In this document: piece by piece, positions 6,407 through 14,266 of the stretch | How the letters are laid out: each line of letters begins with the position of its first letter | How positions within the stretch are numbered: position 1 is the first letter of the stretch | From: an uncultured Sphingomonadaceae bacterium | GTDB lineage: Bacteria > Pseudomonadota > Alphaproteobacteria > Sphingomonadales > Sphingomonadaceae | Reading direction: 5' to 3' | Assembly: GCA_947499975.1 (NCBI GenBank) | Contig: CANMQE010000007.1 | Coordinates: 1-39,127 of the forward strand | DNA: 39,127 nucleotides | Translations under genes and position numbers: made by a program | Notes under the pieces: model-generated | Told to the model about the DNA's origin: nothing | Database searches by the model: none | What the model saw: the letters and a program-made list of their open reading frames with translations, nothing else

Positions 6407-8226
6407 CAGTCTTCTCCCACCCGCTTCACATCGGGCTGGTTGCCCCGCGGCGCGACGGTCACGATCTGAAACATGCCAGAGTGCATGTGATAGAGCAGGT
6501 GGCAGTGGAAGGCCCAGTCGCCCTCTTCGTCGGCGGTAAGGTCGAAGGTAGCGCTGCCACCGGGCTGCACGATAACGGTATGCTTTTGCGGCTGGCGATC
6601 GGCAGGTGCACCGTTGACCAGTTCGAAGAAGTGCCCGTGCAAATGGATCGGGTGCGCCATCATCGTGTCATTGACCAGCTTCACCCGGACACGCTCATTG
6701 TAGGCGAAGCGGATGGGATCGTCGCTCACGGCGGTGAACTTCTTGCCATCGAACGACCACATGTAGCGCTCCATGTTGCCCGTCAGATGGATTTCCATTT
6801 GACGCGAGGGGCGGCGCAAATCGTCATTAGATTCGAGCGCAACGAGATCCCTGTAATTGAGGACCTTGTGGGGTACGTTGTCCAAGCCAAGACCCGGATC
6901 GCCCATGCGATCGACAGGGTTCATCGACACCATGTCGATACCGGGGCTGATCCTTACGTCGGAAGGCAGCTTGGACGTGTCACGCATGTTCATGCCGCTC
7001 ATATCCATCCCGCCCATCGGCTCGGCAGCGGCTCCTTGCGATGGCATGTCATGGCCCATGGCCGAATGGTCCATCACGGCCATGTCACCACCGCCATGAT
7101 CCATTCCGCCCGACCCGTGGTTCATGCCCATGTCCGCCATCGTCAGCAGCGGCGGGTCGCGCAGGGGCGGTACGCTTGCGCGTGCACCGGGGCGGGATGC
7201 CAAAGTGGCCACAGCCATGCCTGACCGGTCCATGCTCTCGGCGATGATCGTCCGGGCTTCGCCAGTCGGCTCGACAACGATGTCGTAAGTCTCTGCCGTG
7301 CCTATCTGGAATTCTTCAACTTCGACCGGGCGCACGTTCTGGCCATCGGCGCCGACCACCCAGAACTTAACCCCGGGAATACGAACATTGAAGAACGTCA
7401 TGGCGCTGCCGTTGATTATGCGCAGCCGCACCCGTTCGCCGGGGTTGAAGAGATACTCCAACCCTTCTTCCGGTCCCCGCCCGTTGGCGAGATAGGTGTA
7501 GGTCGAACCCGTTACGTCCAGAATGTCGGTCGCCATCATGCGCATACGCGCCCACATCCTGCGGTCCTCGCCCGACAGGGGATAGTCGTCGGTCCAGGTA
7601 TTCTGCTGGTAATTGAAGTAGCCTTCGCCCTTCTTGAGCTTGTCCATGATGGTATGTGGATGGAGAGGGGTGAATTCGCTCAGCAACAGCACGTAATCGC
7701 GGTCGGCCTGGACCGGATCGGTTGCGGCGGGTTCGACCACGATCGGGCCGTAGTGCCCCGCCTGCTCCTGCAGCCCCGAGTGACTGTGCCACCAGTAGGT
7801 GCCGCTCTGTCGCAGCGCGGGAATGTCATAAACGAATGTCTCACCCGGCTTTATCCCCGGGAAGCTGACGCCGGGAACGCCGTCGAACTGGAAAGGCAGC
7901 AGCAGGCCGTGCCAGTGGATCGAGCTGTCTTCATCGAGCGTGTTCGTGACCGCGAGCCGAACCGGCTGACCTTCCTTGAGGCGAACCAGCGGACCCGGCA
8001 CGCTGCCGTTGACGGCGATCGCGTGTCCGCGACGCCCCTGCACGACGCGAGGCCCTTCGCCGATTGTCAGAGCGATGTCGCGGCCCGACACCTCGTCGAA
8101 ACCGGGGCGGATAGATTCATTACCGTGCAGATCGGCACCGCGGGCCCAGGCAGGCAGGGCCAATGCACCTGCGCCCAGCGCTCCAGCCCCTAACAGTCGT
8201 CGACGTGAAACCAGCAATTCGGACAT
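6406..8226 (-). CDS. copA: Multicopper oxidase CopA/PcoA type, copper resistance
   Basis: 606 residues from ATG 8226 (MSELLVSRRRLLGAG). The twin-arginine motif SRRRLLGAG and following hydrophobic stretch mark Tat export of a folded enzyme to the periplasm. The cupredoxin copper sites are complete: HWHG at 104-107, WWHSHSG with HSH at 147-149, HPIHLHGH from 525 and HCHLLYHMHSGM at 574-585, which supplies the type 1 site with Cys, His and Met. A Met/His-rich segment (MGMNHGSGGMDHGGGDMAVMDHSAMGHDM and MGGMDMSGMNM) lies before the last domain, as in PcoA-type enzymes. The longer open frame upstream covers the promoter region and is rejected. It oxidises Cu+ to less toxic Cu2+ and binds copper. 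It is first in the leftward operon, controlled by the two operators at 8259-8297. Confidence 0.95.
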   Translation of the reverse strand: MSELLVSRRRLLGAGALGAGALALPAWARGADLHGNESIRPGFDEVSGRDIALTIGEGPRVVQGRRGHAIAVNGSVPGPLVRLKEGQPVRLAVTNTLDEDSSIHWHGLLLPFQFDGVPGVSFPGIKPGETFVYDIPALRQSGTYWWHSHSGLQEQAGHYGPIVVEPAATDPVQADRDYVLLLSEFTPLHPHTIMDKLKKGEGYFNYQQNTWTDDYPLSGEDRRMWARMRMMATDILDVTGSTYTYLANGRGPEEGLEYLFNPGERVRLRIINGSAMTFFNVRIPGVKFWVVGADGQNVRPVEVEEFQIGTAETYDIVVEPTGEARTIIAESMDRSGMAVATLASRPGARASVPPLRDPPLLTMADMGMNHGSGGMDHGGGDMAVMDHSAMGHDMPSQGAAAEPMGGMDMSGMNMRDTSKLPSDVRISPGIDMVSMNPVDRMGDPGLGLDNVPHKVLNYRDLVALESNDDLRRPSRQMEIHLTGNMERYMWSFDGKKFTAVSDDPIRFAYNERVRVKLVNDTMMAHPIHLHGHFFELVNGAPADRQPQKHTVIVQPGGSATFDLTADEEGDWAFHCHLLYHMHSGMFQIVTVAPRGNQPDVKRVGED

Positions 8227-8258
8227 GGGTCTTGCAACTCCTTTGGCCCTTGTCATAT

Positions 8259-8275
8259 ATACCCCCCAGGAGTAT
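8259..8275. promoter_or_regulatory. Candidate CsoR operator 1 (imperfect inverted repeat)
   Basis: The 17 bases ATACCCCCCAGGAGTAT form an imperfect inverted repeat with a C-tract, AT-rich at both ends, like the G-tract operators of CsoR/RcnR-family repressors. It lies in the divergent copA/csoR promoter, with its centre about 22 bases from the second site. Confidence 0.7.
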
Positions 8276-8281
8276 TGCAAG

Positions 8282-8297
8282 ATACCCCGCGGGGTAT
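8282..8297. promoter_or_regulatory. Candidate CsoR operator 2 (perfect palindrome)
   Basis: ATACCCCGCGGGGTAT is a perfect 16-base palindrome that shares the ATACCCC half-site with the neighbouring imperfect repeat. It lies 22 bases upstream of the csoR start and 56 bases upstream of copA, so one pair of sites can control both operons. Confidence 0.75.
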
Positions 8298-8319
8298 TGC
8301 GGCAGATGGAGTGCAAAAC

Positions 8320-8595
8320 GTGTCAGCAACCGATGGTTCCCGCATCGTCAATCGTCTTCGCAGGATCGAAGGACAGGTGCGCGGCGTCGCGCAGATGATC
8401 GAGAACGATCGCTACTGTATCGACGTCCTTAATCAGGTGCAGGCAATAAAGGCCGCACTGGGTCGGGCCGAGAGCGAGATACTCAAGCGCCATGCTGCGT
8501 GCTGTGTGGCTGACGCGATTGCCAGCGGTGACGCTGACGAGCAGAAACAGAAGTTCAGCGAGCTGGTCGACCTGTTCGAGAAGGCAAAGCGGTGA
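8320..8595 (+). CDS. csoR: CsoR-family copper-sensing transcriptional repressor
   Basis: 91 residues from GTG 8320, preceded by GGAG at 8308-8311. A longer frame from TTG 8275 would run through the operator and lacks a ribosome site, so it is not used. The protein is all-helical DUF156 type: VNRLRRIEGQVRGVAQMIE, then YCIDVLNQVQAIKAAL, then LKRHAACCV. Cys33, His58 and Cys62 have the same spacing (25 and 4) as the Cu+-binding Cys36, His61 and Cys65 of Mycobacterium CsoR. This points to copper rather than formaldehyde or nickel as the signal. Apo-CsoR binds DNA and Cu+ releases it, which de-represses its own operon and the divergent copAB operon. The stop overlaps the next start as GTGA. Confidence 0.9.
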   Translation: MSATDGSRIVNRLRRIEGQVRGVAQMIENDRYCIDVLNQVQAIKAALGRAESEILKRHAACCVADAIASGDADEQKQKFSELVDLFEKAKR

Positions 8596-9221
8596 CTTCC
8601 GTTCTCCGCTTTTTCGCCAGCCTGGCCCTCTTCCTCTCGGCAACGGTTGCGTTCGCGCACGGTGACGAAAAGCACGGCGGCGAAGAGGCGCGTCCAGCGG
8701 CAAGCGAGGTCGCCCATGCTCAGCCCGGGCACGATATGGAGGCAACGGGAAGCGCTGCGATTTCGAATGAAGCCGTGGAAGGTCACGATGACGAGCAGGC
8801 TCAGAGCGAAGGTATCATCGGCGTTCTCAAGAGCCTGCATCCGGCAACGGTCCACTTTCCGATAGCGCTCTTCTTGATGGCCGCGCTTACCGAGCTGTTC
8901 GTTATGTCCCACCGTACACCCGAACGTGAAGCGGCCGTAAGGATCATGATCTTTGGCGGCGCTGCGGGAGGTGTCCTCGCCGCCCTCTTCGGGTGGATAC
9001 ACACTGGCCTGTGGTTCGGCGGCGATTTCGTCATGCAAGTCCACCGCTGGAACGGCATGCTGATTGCTGTCCTGGGCATTGCAGCAGCCTGGATTGCTTA
9101 CCGCGCTTCAGGTTCGCGCGCTGCTCTGCGCGCATTGCTTTTTCCGATTGCCGCATTGCTCATTGTTCAAGGCTTCATGGGTGGAGAGCTCGCCCACGGA
9201 CTCAATCATTTTAAGCTCTAA
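8592..9221 (+). CDS. DUF2231 membrane protein of copper operon
   Basis: 209 residues from GTG 8592, overlapping the csoR stop by four bases. A signal peptide (SVLRFFASLALFLSATVAFA) precedes a His-rich stretch of about 50 residues (HGDEKHGGEE, HAQPGHDMEA, EGHDDEQ) that could bind metal in the periplasm. The remainder is a four-helix DUF2231 module starting LHPATVHFPIALFLMAALTELF and ending LAHGLNHFKL. DUF2231 proteins have no settled function and often occur with copper or redox genes. The His-rich extension suggests a metal-related role here, which is an inference. Confidence 0.8.
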   Translation: MTSVLRFFASLALFLSATVAFAHGDEKHGGEEARPAASEVAHAQPGHDMEATGSAAISNEAVEGHDDEQAQSEGIIGVLKSLHPATVHFPIALFLMAALTELFVMSHRTPEREAAVRIMIFGGAAGGVLAALFGWIHTGLWFGGDFVMQVHRWNGMLIAVLGIAAAWIAYRASGSRAALRALLFPIAALLIVQGFMGGELAHGLNHFKL

Positions 9222-9232
9222 AGGAACCTCTC

Positions 9233-9604
9233 ATGCGTCCCGTTACCCTCGCATTCGCTGGAAAGTTGCTTGTTGTGCCTTCCTGCCTGTTGACGCTTGC
9301 AGCATGCGGTGACCCCGAAATGCCGGTCGATGATGGAGCGCCGGCGGCTGAGACGACGATCGCTTCTCCCGCTGCGACCAAGCCCGAAGTTACGGCCACG
9401 CCCGCAACGGATGAGCCGATTGCCGTTCCTACCCAGGCTCCTTCGCCCAGTTCATCGCCCACTGCTTCGGCTCGCAAGGCCAGCCCTGCCCCTGTGGCGA
9501 CACCTGCACCTGGCCCGACCGCAACGGCCGCTGCGGATCCGCATGCCGGGCACGACATGTCGAACATGTCGGAAGAGGACATGAAAACCATGGGACACGA
9601 CTGA
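9233..9604 (+). CDS. Small lipoprotein with Met/His-rich C-terminal tail
   Basis: 123 residues. The N-terminus has a lipobox LAAC with Cys25, so the mature protein is probably anchored in a membrane. Residues 35-100 are a Pro/Ala/Thr/Ser-rich linker without predicted fold. The last 22 residues, from DPHAGHDMSNMSEEDMKTM, resemble the MxHxxM-type copper-binding units of CopB and CopA. A flexible tether carrying a copper-binding tip is the likely design. Its stop overlaps the next start as TGATG. I know of no named family for it. Confidence 0.75.
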   Translation: MRPVTLAFAGKLLVVPSCLLTLAACGDPEMPVDDGAPAAETTIASPAATKPEVTATPATDEPIAVPTQAPSPSSSPTASARKASPAPVATPAPGPTATAAADPHAGHDMSNMSEEDMKTMGHD

Positions 9605-10068
9605 TGAACTCGAATGGAAACAAGACCCGCCGCCCCTTTCTGCCCGTGCTCGGCACTGCACTTCTCGTAGCATGCACAGGCGCAGCTCAGGCTGCGAACT
9701 TCACCATGTACCGCGATCCCAGTTGCGGATGCTGCGAAGCCTGGGCAGCGCATATGCGCCACGGTGAAAAGCACGAGGTCGAGACGGTCGATCACCCCGA
9801 CATGGCGTCGGTAAAGACTGAGCACGGCGTGCCAGATGACTTGCGTTCGTGCCATACGATGATCGCGGACGGCTATGTGATAGAAGGACATGTGCCTTCA
9901 GCTGACGTCGAGCGCCTGCTCGCTGAAAGGCCCGAATGGGTCCAGGGTCTGGCGGTCGCAGGTATGCCGCTCGGCTCGCCAGGTATGGAAGCCGGGGGAC
10001 GGACCCAGCCCTATCAGGTCATCGCTTTCGGCAATGGCCGCCGTGAGATTTTCGCGTCCTATCCCTGA
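9604..10068 (+). CDS. DUF411 protein, CopG-like periplasmic copper protein
   Basis: 154 residues. A signal peptide (PFLPVLGTALLVACTGAAQAA) precedes a thioredoxin-like DUF411 domain. The conserved DPSCGCCEAWAAHM block has Cys41, Cys43 and Cys44, and the second conserved block DDLRSCHTMIADGYVIEGHVP supplies another Cys-His pair. DUF411 proteins include CopG, a periplasmic copper-binding, disulfide-active protein that can take part in Cu+/Cu2+ exchange. It ends 39 bases before the P-type ATPase gene and is in the same operon. The exact redox chemistry cannot be read from the sequence. Confidence 0.88.
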   Translation: MNSNGNKTRRPFLPVLGTALLVACTGAAQAANFTMYRDPSCGCCEAWAAHMRHGEKHEVETVDHPDMASVKTEHGVPDDLRSCHTMIADGYVIEGHVPSADVERLLAERPEWVQGLAVAGMPLGSPGMEAGGRTQPYQVIAFGNGRREIFASYP

Positions 10069-10107
10069 TCTCGATCACACACTCCTGCCACGCAGAGGAG
10101 GCCGACT

Positions 10108-12474
10108 ATGAGCTGTTGCGATACCCATCACACGGAGGATGCGAGAGGGGAAGGCAGCGCGATCGATCCCGTCTGCGGCATGAGTGTTACGATCGAGGGC
10201 GCCACACATGTCGCTGAGCAGGATGGTGCGACCCACTACTTCTGTTCGGCGCGGTGCAAGGACAAGTTCGTAGCCGACCCGGAGCACTATCTTTCGGGCG
10301 CGCATCTCAATCAGGTTGAGGACGTTCCCGAAGGGACGATCTATACCTGTCCCATGCATCCCGAGATCCGCCAGGTAGGACCGGGAAGCTGCCCCATCTG
10401 CGGTATGGCGCTGGAGCCCGAGACGGTCAGCCTGGAGGATGGACCCGATCCCGAACTCGTCGACATGACGCGGCGCTTCTGGGTCAGCACGCTCTTCACC
10501 TTGCCGTTGTTCGTCTACGCGATGAGCGACATGGTACCCGGGATCAGCTTCGACCGGCTGATCGAGCCGGCAAGTGCGCAATGGGCCCAACTGTTTCTCG
10601 CTACACCGGTGGTGCTGTGGGGTGGCTGGCCTTTCTTCGTGCGGGCGTGGCAATCCATCAAGACCCGCAATCTCAACATGTTCACCTTGATCGGTTTCGG
10701 TGTTGCGATTGCCTTTCTGTTCAGCCTCGTCGCGACGCTCCTGCCCGATATATTCCCGCCCGCCTTCCGCGATCACTCTGGCCACGTCGGTGTCTATTAC
10801 GAGGCGGCGGCGGTCATCACCACACTTGTCCTGCTCGGCCAAGTGCTTGAACTCAGGGCGCGCGGCTCGACATCGAGCGCGCTGCGTGCGCTTCTAGAAC
10901 TCGCGCCGCCGACAGCGGTCAAGATATTCGGGGCCGGCGACGAGCGCGAAGTGTCGCTCGACCATTTGGCGAGCGGTGACCTGCTCCGCGTCCGCCCGGG
11001 TGACAAGGTACCGGTCGATGGCGAGGTGACCGAAGGCGCGAGCTCCATCGACGAGTCCATGATCAGCGGCGAGCCATTGCCGGTTTCCAAGAAGGTCGGC
11101 GACCAGGTGATCGGCGGAACGGTCAATCAGACGGGTGGCTTTGTGATGCGCGCTGGCGCAGTCGGTAAGGATACGATGCTGTCCAAGATCGTCCAGATGG
11201 TTGCCGAGGCACAGCGCAGCCGGGCACCGATCCAGCGCCTGGCCGACCAAGTCGCGGCCTGGTTCGTGCCTGCAGTGGTCGTGATAGCGGTCGTTACCTT
11301 TATTGTCTGGGCAATCTGGGGGCCTTTCCCGGCGCTGGCCTATGCACTGGTCAATGCGATTGCGGTCCTCATCATCGCCTGTCCTTGCGCGCTAGGACTA
11401 GCTACGCCGATGTCGATCATGACCGGTACCGGCAAGGGCGCCCAGCACGGCATCCTCATTCGCAACGCCGAGGCGCTCGAGACGCTTGAAAAGATCGACA
11501 CGCTGGTGGTCGACAAGACCGGCACGCTAACAATGGGCAAACCCGATCTCGTAGCCGTGACCCCTCGCGATGGCCTTGATGAAACGGATTTCCTTTCCGC
11601 CGTCGCAGCAGTCGAAGCAGGAAGCGAACATCCTCTCGCCCACGCCATCGTGGAAGGCGCCAAGGCACGAGGAGTGACATTCCAAGCTGCGTCGGATCTC
11701 TCGTCCACCACCGGTGAGGGTGTCGAAGCCCGCGTAGGATCGCGCATGGTTGCTATCGGCAACGAGAAACTCATGCGTCGGCTGGGTATCGAGGATCCGG
11801 AATGGCTCGGTTCGGCAGAGGCAGGCCGCGCACAGGGCCAGACGGTAATGTTCGTCGCCATCGATGGTGCACCGGCAGGACTTATCGCGGTCGCCGACCC
11901 GATCAAGTCGACCAGCGCTGCGGCCATCCGGGCGCTGCACGAGCGCGGAATCGACGTGGTGATGCTCACTGGGGATAGCCGCGCCACTGCCGAAGCCGTG
12001 GCGCGCCAGATCGGTATCAACGAGGTCGAAGCCAACGTTTCGCCGGAAGACAAGCATCGCAAGGTCGAGGCTCTCAAGGCTTCAGGCAAGCGCGTTGCTA
12101 TGGCCGGGGATGGCATCAACGATGCGCCTGCGCTGGCGGCTGCGGACGTCGGCATCGCGATGGGAACCGGTACCGATGTCGCGATCGAGAGCGCCGGCGT
12201 CACTCTGGTCCGCGGCGACCTCACCGGTGTGCTCCAAGCCATCGTCCTGTCGCGCGCCACCATGCGGAACATCCGTCAGAACCTGGTGTTCGCCTTTGGA
12301 TACAACACGCTCGGTATCCCTGTAGCAGCCGGTGTGTTGTTCCCTGCCTTCGGCCTCCTTCTCAATCCGATGATCGCAGCCGCCGCGATGAGCCTCTCGT
12401 CGGTCTCGGTCATTGCCAATGCCTTGCGGCTGCGTGGGCTAAGGCTTCCGACATTGGCCGAAGGTCAGAAATGA
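10108..12474 (+). CDS. copA: Cu+-exporting P1B-type ATPase with YHS and heavy-metal-binding N-terminus
   Basis: 788 residues. The N-terminus has no HMA CxxC domain; instead it has a YHS domain (about 19-63, DPVCGM and [12 protein letters not shown]) and a small zinc-ribbon-like metal-binding domain (79-104, YTCPMHPEI and [10 protein letters not shown]). Transmembrane ion site CPC lies at 425-427, the phosphorylation site D469 in [11 protein letters not shown], and the SEHPLAHAI motif in the nucleotide domain. The last two helices carry GYNTLG and [13 protein letters not shown], which correspond to the YN and MxxSS signatures of Cu+-type P1B-1 pumps. It exports Cu+ (probably also Ag+) from the cytoplasm. 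It shares its common gene symbol with the multicopper oxidase but is a different protein. Its ribosome site AGAGGAGG sits at about 10094-10101. Confidence 0.95.
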   Translation: MSCCDTHHTEDARGEGSAIDPVCGMSVTIEGATHVAEQDGATHYFCSARCKDKFVADPEHYLSGAHLNQVEDVPEGTIYTCPMHPEIRQVGPGSCPICGMALEPETVSLEDGPDPELVDMTRRFWVSTLFTLPLFVYAMSDMVPGISFDRLIEPASAQWAQLFLATPVVLWGGWPFFVRAWQSIKTRNLNMFTLIGFGVAIAFLFSLVATLLPDIFPPAFRDHSGHVGVYYEAAAVITTLVLLGQVLELRARGSTSSALRALLELAPPTAVKIFGAGDEREVSLDHLASGDLLRVRPGDKVPVDGEVTEGASSIDESMISGEPLPVSKKVGDQVIGGTVNQTGGFVMRAGAVGKDTMLSKIVQMVAEAQRSRAPIQRLADQVAAWFVPAVVVIAVVTFIVWAIWGPFPALAYALVNAIAVLIIACPCALGLATPMSIMTGTGKGAQHGILIRNAEALETLEKIDTLVVDKTGTLTMGKPDLVAVTPRDGLDETDFLSAVAAVEAGSEHPLAHAIVEGAKARGVTFQAASDLSSTTGEGVEARVGSRMVAIGNEKLMRRLGIEDPEWLGSAEAGRAQGQTVMFVAIDGAPAGLIAVADPIKSTSAAAIRALHERGIDVVMLTGDSRATAEAVARQIGINEVEANVSPEDKHRKVEALKASGKRVAMAGDGINDAPALAAADVGIAMGTGTDVAIESAGVTLVRGDLTGVLQAIVLSRATMRNIRQNLVFAFGYNTLGIPVAAGVLFPAFGLLLNPMIAAAAMSLSSVSVIANALRLRGLRLPTLAEGQK

Positions 12475-12525
12475 TCGCGGCTACGGCAATCGGAAAAGCT
12501 TGGCGGGTTCGCAAAGGAACCGGCC

Positions 12526-12705
12526 ATGTCGGCCATGGATTACGATTACTTCGCCTTGATCACCGTGACGACGGTGGGCTTGGGAGGCATCTATCCGACC
12601 GATCACCTCAGGGAGATTGCAGGCATTGCGTCGCTGACGGGTTTCATCCTGATCAGATGCACGGCCCAGTACGTATACAAGACCATGAGCCAGCAGGAGG
12701 ATTGA
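12526..12705 (+). CDS. Pore-only fragment of a two-TM K+-type ion channel (59 aa)
   Basis: Below the usual length cut-off but well supported: ATG 12526 has AAAGGAA at 12513-12519, the stop TGA at 12703-12705 abuts the next start ATG at 12706, and the residues form a recognisable pattern. DYFALITVTTVGLGGIYPTDH matches a channel pore helix and selectivity filter, where the usual signature is TTVGYGDI. The following IAGIASLTGFILIRCTAQYVY is the inner transmembrane helix, and the end is KTMSQQED. The first transmembrane helix and any cytoplasmic domain are absent. A frame upstream of ATG 12526 is open to 12474 but has no hydrophobic helix. It may be a decayed channel gene or a genuine mini-protein. 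Its link with copper is only by position. Confidence 0.6.
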   Translation: MSAMDYDYFALITVTTVGLGGIYPTDHLREIAGIASLTGFILIRCTAQYVYKTMSQQED

Positions 12706-13332
12706 ATGGCCGATAACCAGGACCCGGATCACCAGCAGCACCACGGCGGTGGGGGCAATTACTGGCGCTTCATGGCGATGGTGGCCACTTCGACCGCGAT
12801 CATGTTCGGCCTGATGTATCTAAATACGTACGAGCTCGATCACGTATTCTGGAGCGAGACCCGCTTCTGGATGACTTTTGTGATGGGCGGCATGATGATG
12901 ATCGTAATGCTTCTCTTCATGTGGGGCATGTACAAGGACAAGACCAAGAACTTGATCATCCTGGGCGTCGGTGCCCTGACCTTCGCGGTGGCGCTGTGGC
13001 TGGTTCGCAGCCAGGCGACCGTCAACGATGAAGAATACATGGCAGCGATGATCCCGCATCACTCGATCGCCGTTCTGACAAGTTCGCGAGCAGAGATCAC
13101 CGATCCGCGTGTTCGCAAGCTCGCAGACTCGATCATCGAAGCGCAGGTCAAGGAAATCGCCGAGATGAAGATGCTGATCGAAGACATCGAGACCAATGGT
13201 GAGATGGGAGATGGCATCCCTCTCCCGGCACGGATTACCGGCCTGACCCCGGAACTCTTGGAGGAGGCCGAAAAAGCGCTCGAGCGCCCTGTAGGGCCGG
13301 ACGTACGTGAAGAGGTCAAGTTGGGCGACTGA
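12706..13332 (+). CDS. DUF305 domain membrane protein
   Basis: 208 residues starting directly after the stop of the channel-like gene, so probably coupled. A His-rich N-terminus (NQDPDHQQHHGGGG) precedes three membrane segments: FMAMVATSTAIMFGLMYL, a Met-rich FVMGGMMMIVMLLFMWGM and LIILGVGALTFAVALWL. The DUF305 domain follows with DEEYMAAMIPHHSIAVLTS and a helix with QVKEIAEMKMLIEDI. DUF305 folds as a helical, ferritin-like bundle and is frequent in copper-resistance loci; the MIPHH motif and Met clusters suggest metal binding. Mechanism is not established. It is the last gene in the rightward copper operon. Confidence 0.85.
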   Translation: MADNQDPDHQQHHGGGGNYWRFMAMVATSTAIMFGLMYLNTYELDHVFWSETRFWMTFVMGGMMMIVMLLFMWGMYKDKTKNLIILGVGALTFAVALWLVRSQATVNDEEYMAAMIPHHSIAVLTSSRAEITDPRVRKLADSIIEAQVKEIAEMKMLIEDIETNGEMGDGIPLPARITGLTPELLEEAEKALERPVGPDVREEVKLGD

Positions 13333-13477
13333 TATTCTTCGAACCGTGGTCGGACGGATCAGTGACAGTCATCCCGACGACCGGCAGCTTTTGGAGATCG
13401 ACTGCAGTTTCGTGAATGACCGATATGAGGGCGCGAAGCTGCCTTCCGTTGCGAAGATCTTCTGCTAGCCTATTTCA
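13333..13477. other. Gap between copper operon and regulator gene
   Basis: No gene, tRNA or strong terminator is seen in these 145 bases. It must hold the end of the copper transcript and the promoter of the downstream HTH gene, but I cannot assign either with confidence. Confidence 0.3.
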
Positions 13478-14266
13478 ATGACCGATAGAATTCCTCCGTG
13501 GTCGCCATACGAAGGGCGGACATCATTGGTCTCTGATGGTCGCACTGCATTGACTGCTGCTTTCGCGGACGTGGTGCGTGTACGAGCGGGCTTCGCTTCC
13601 CATGAGCTGCCGGAAATATTTTCAGCTCCCGCTGATGATGGTGAGAATGACGCTGCTCGCGATCTTGTAAGGCACGATGCCGAACATATGACGCGAATGT
13701 TCGTGAATGGCCGCATAGCCACTTTCGCGCGACCGCTGGGTGGTGGCGATGTCGTTGCCATTTCACCAACCGCTTGGGAAATCGACGACCCGCTTAACCG
13801 TTTCGCTACCGGCGCATTGAATCTCGATCGTTGGTCGGAAATTGAGTCACCGCCCTCCCATCGTATCTTTATCGACCGACCACAATTCGACGAATGGCTA
13901 GCCGCGTTGAAACCGCTAGGCTTTCTAACCAGTCGCCAAGTCGAGGAGATCGTCGATCCACAGTTGCGCGCGCAACGAGCCGTCGCCGAGCGACGATCGA
14001 AAAGTGAGCTTCCGCAAAGCGCGAGCCTAGAATCTACAGGATTCCACAGTAAGCAAGGCGCAGGTGATCCCCCAGGCGTGGGTCCGTTGCTGCTTACCGT
14101 CAGCGAGGTAAGTGAACTGATCGGTAGAAGTACTTCGACAATCTACGCCGACGTAAAAAAGGGAGCTTTTCCGGAAGGCATCAAACTGGGCTCAAGCACC
14201 AGGTGGAAGAAAACGGAAGTTCTGGCATGGATCGAAGAGCAGGCCGGGAAGCGCGGAGATCGTTAG
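13478..14266 (+). CDS. AlpA-like HTH protein next to the integrase (possible excisionase/regulator)
   Basis: 262 residues. The N-terminal 190 residues have no family that I recognise; they are soluble, acidic to neutral, with a segment FIDRPQFDEWLAALKPLGFLTSRQVEEIV. The C-terminal 60 residues are a winged-HTH of AlpA/MerR type: LLTVSEVSELIGRSTSTIYADVKKGAFPEGIKLGSSTRWKKTEVLAWIEEQ. AlpA-type proteins regulate or act as directionality factors for P4-like integrases. Its stop TAG (14264-14266) overlaps the integrase stop TAA (14263-14265) on the other strand, an arrangement that couples the two by position. The long N-terminal extension is unusual for AlpA, which is normally about 70 residues. 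Confidence 0.7.
   Translation: MTDRIPPWSPYEGRTSLVSDGRTALTAAFADVVRVRAGFASHELPEIFSAPADDGENDAARDLVRHDAEHMTRMFVNGRIATFARPLGGGDVVAISPTAWEIDDPLNRFATGALNLDRWSEIESPPSHRIFIDRPQFDEWLAALKPLGFLTSRQVEEIVDPQLRAQRAVAERRSKSELPQSASLESTGFHSKQGAGDPPGVGPLLLTVSEVSELIGRSTSTIYADVKKGAFPEGIKLGSSTRWKKTEVLAWIEEQAGKRGDR

Noticed and set aside
8226..8316. N-terminal extension of the multicopper oxidase by 30 residues
   Set aside because: It would run through both CsoR operators and place the Tat signal away from the N-terminus. ATG 8226 gives a normal Tat signal.
8275..8319. TTG start giving csoR 15 extra residues
   Set aside because: TTG 8275 is the last base of one operator and the extension lies on the palindrome; GTG 8320 has a ribosome site at good spacing and gives normal CsoR length.
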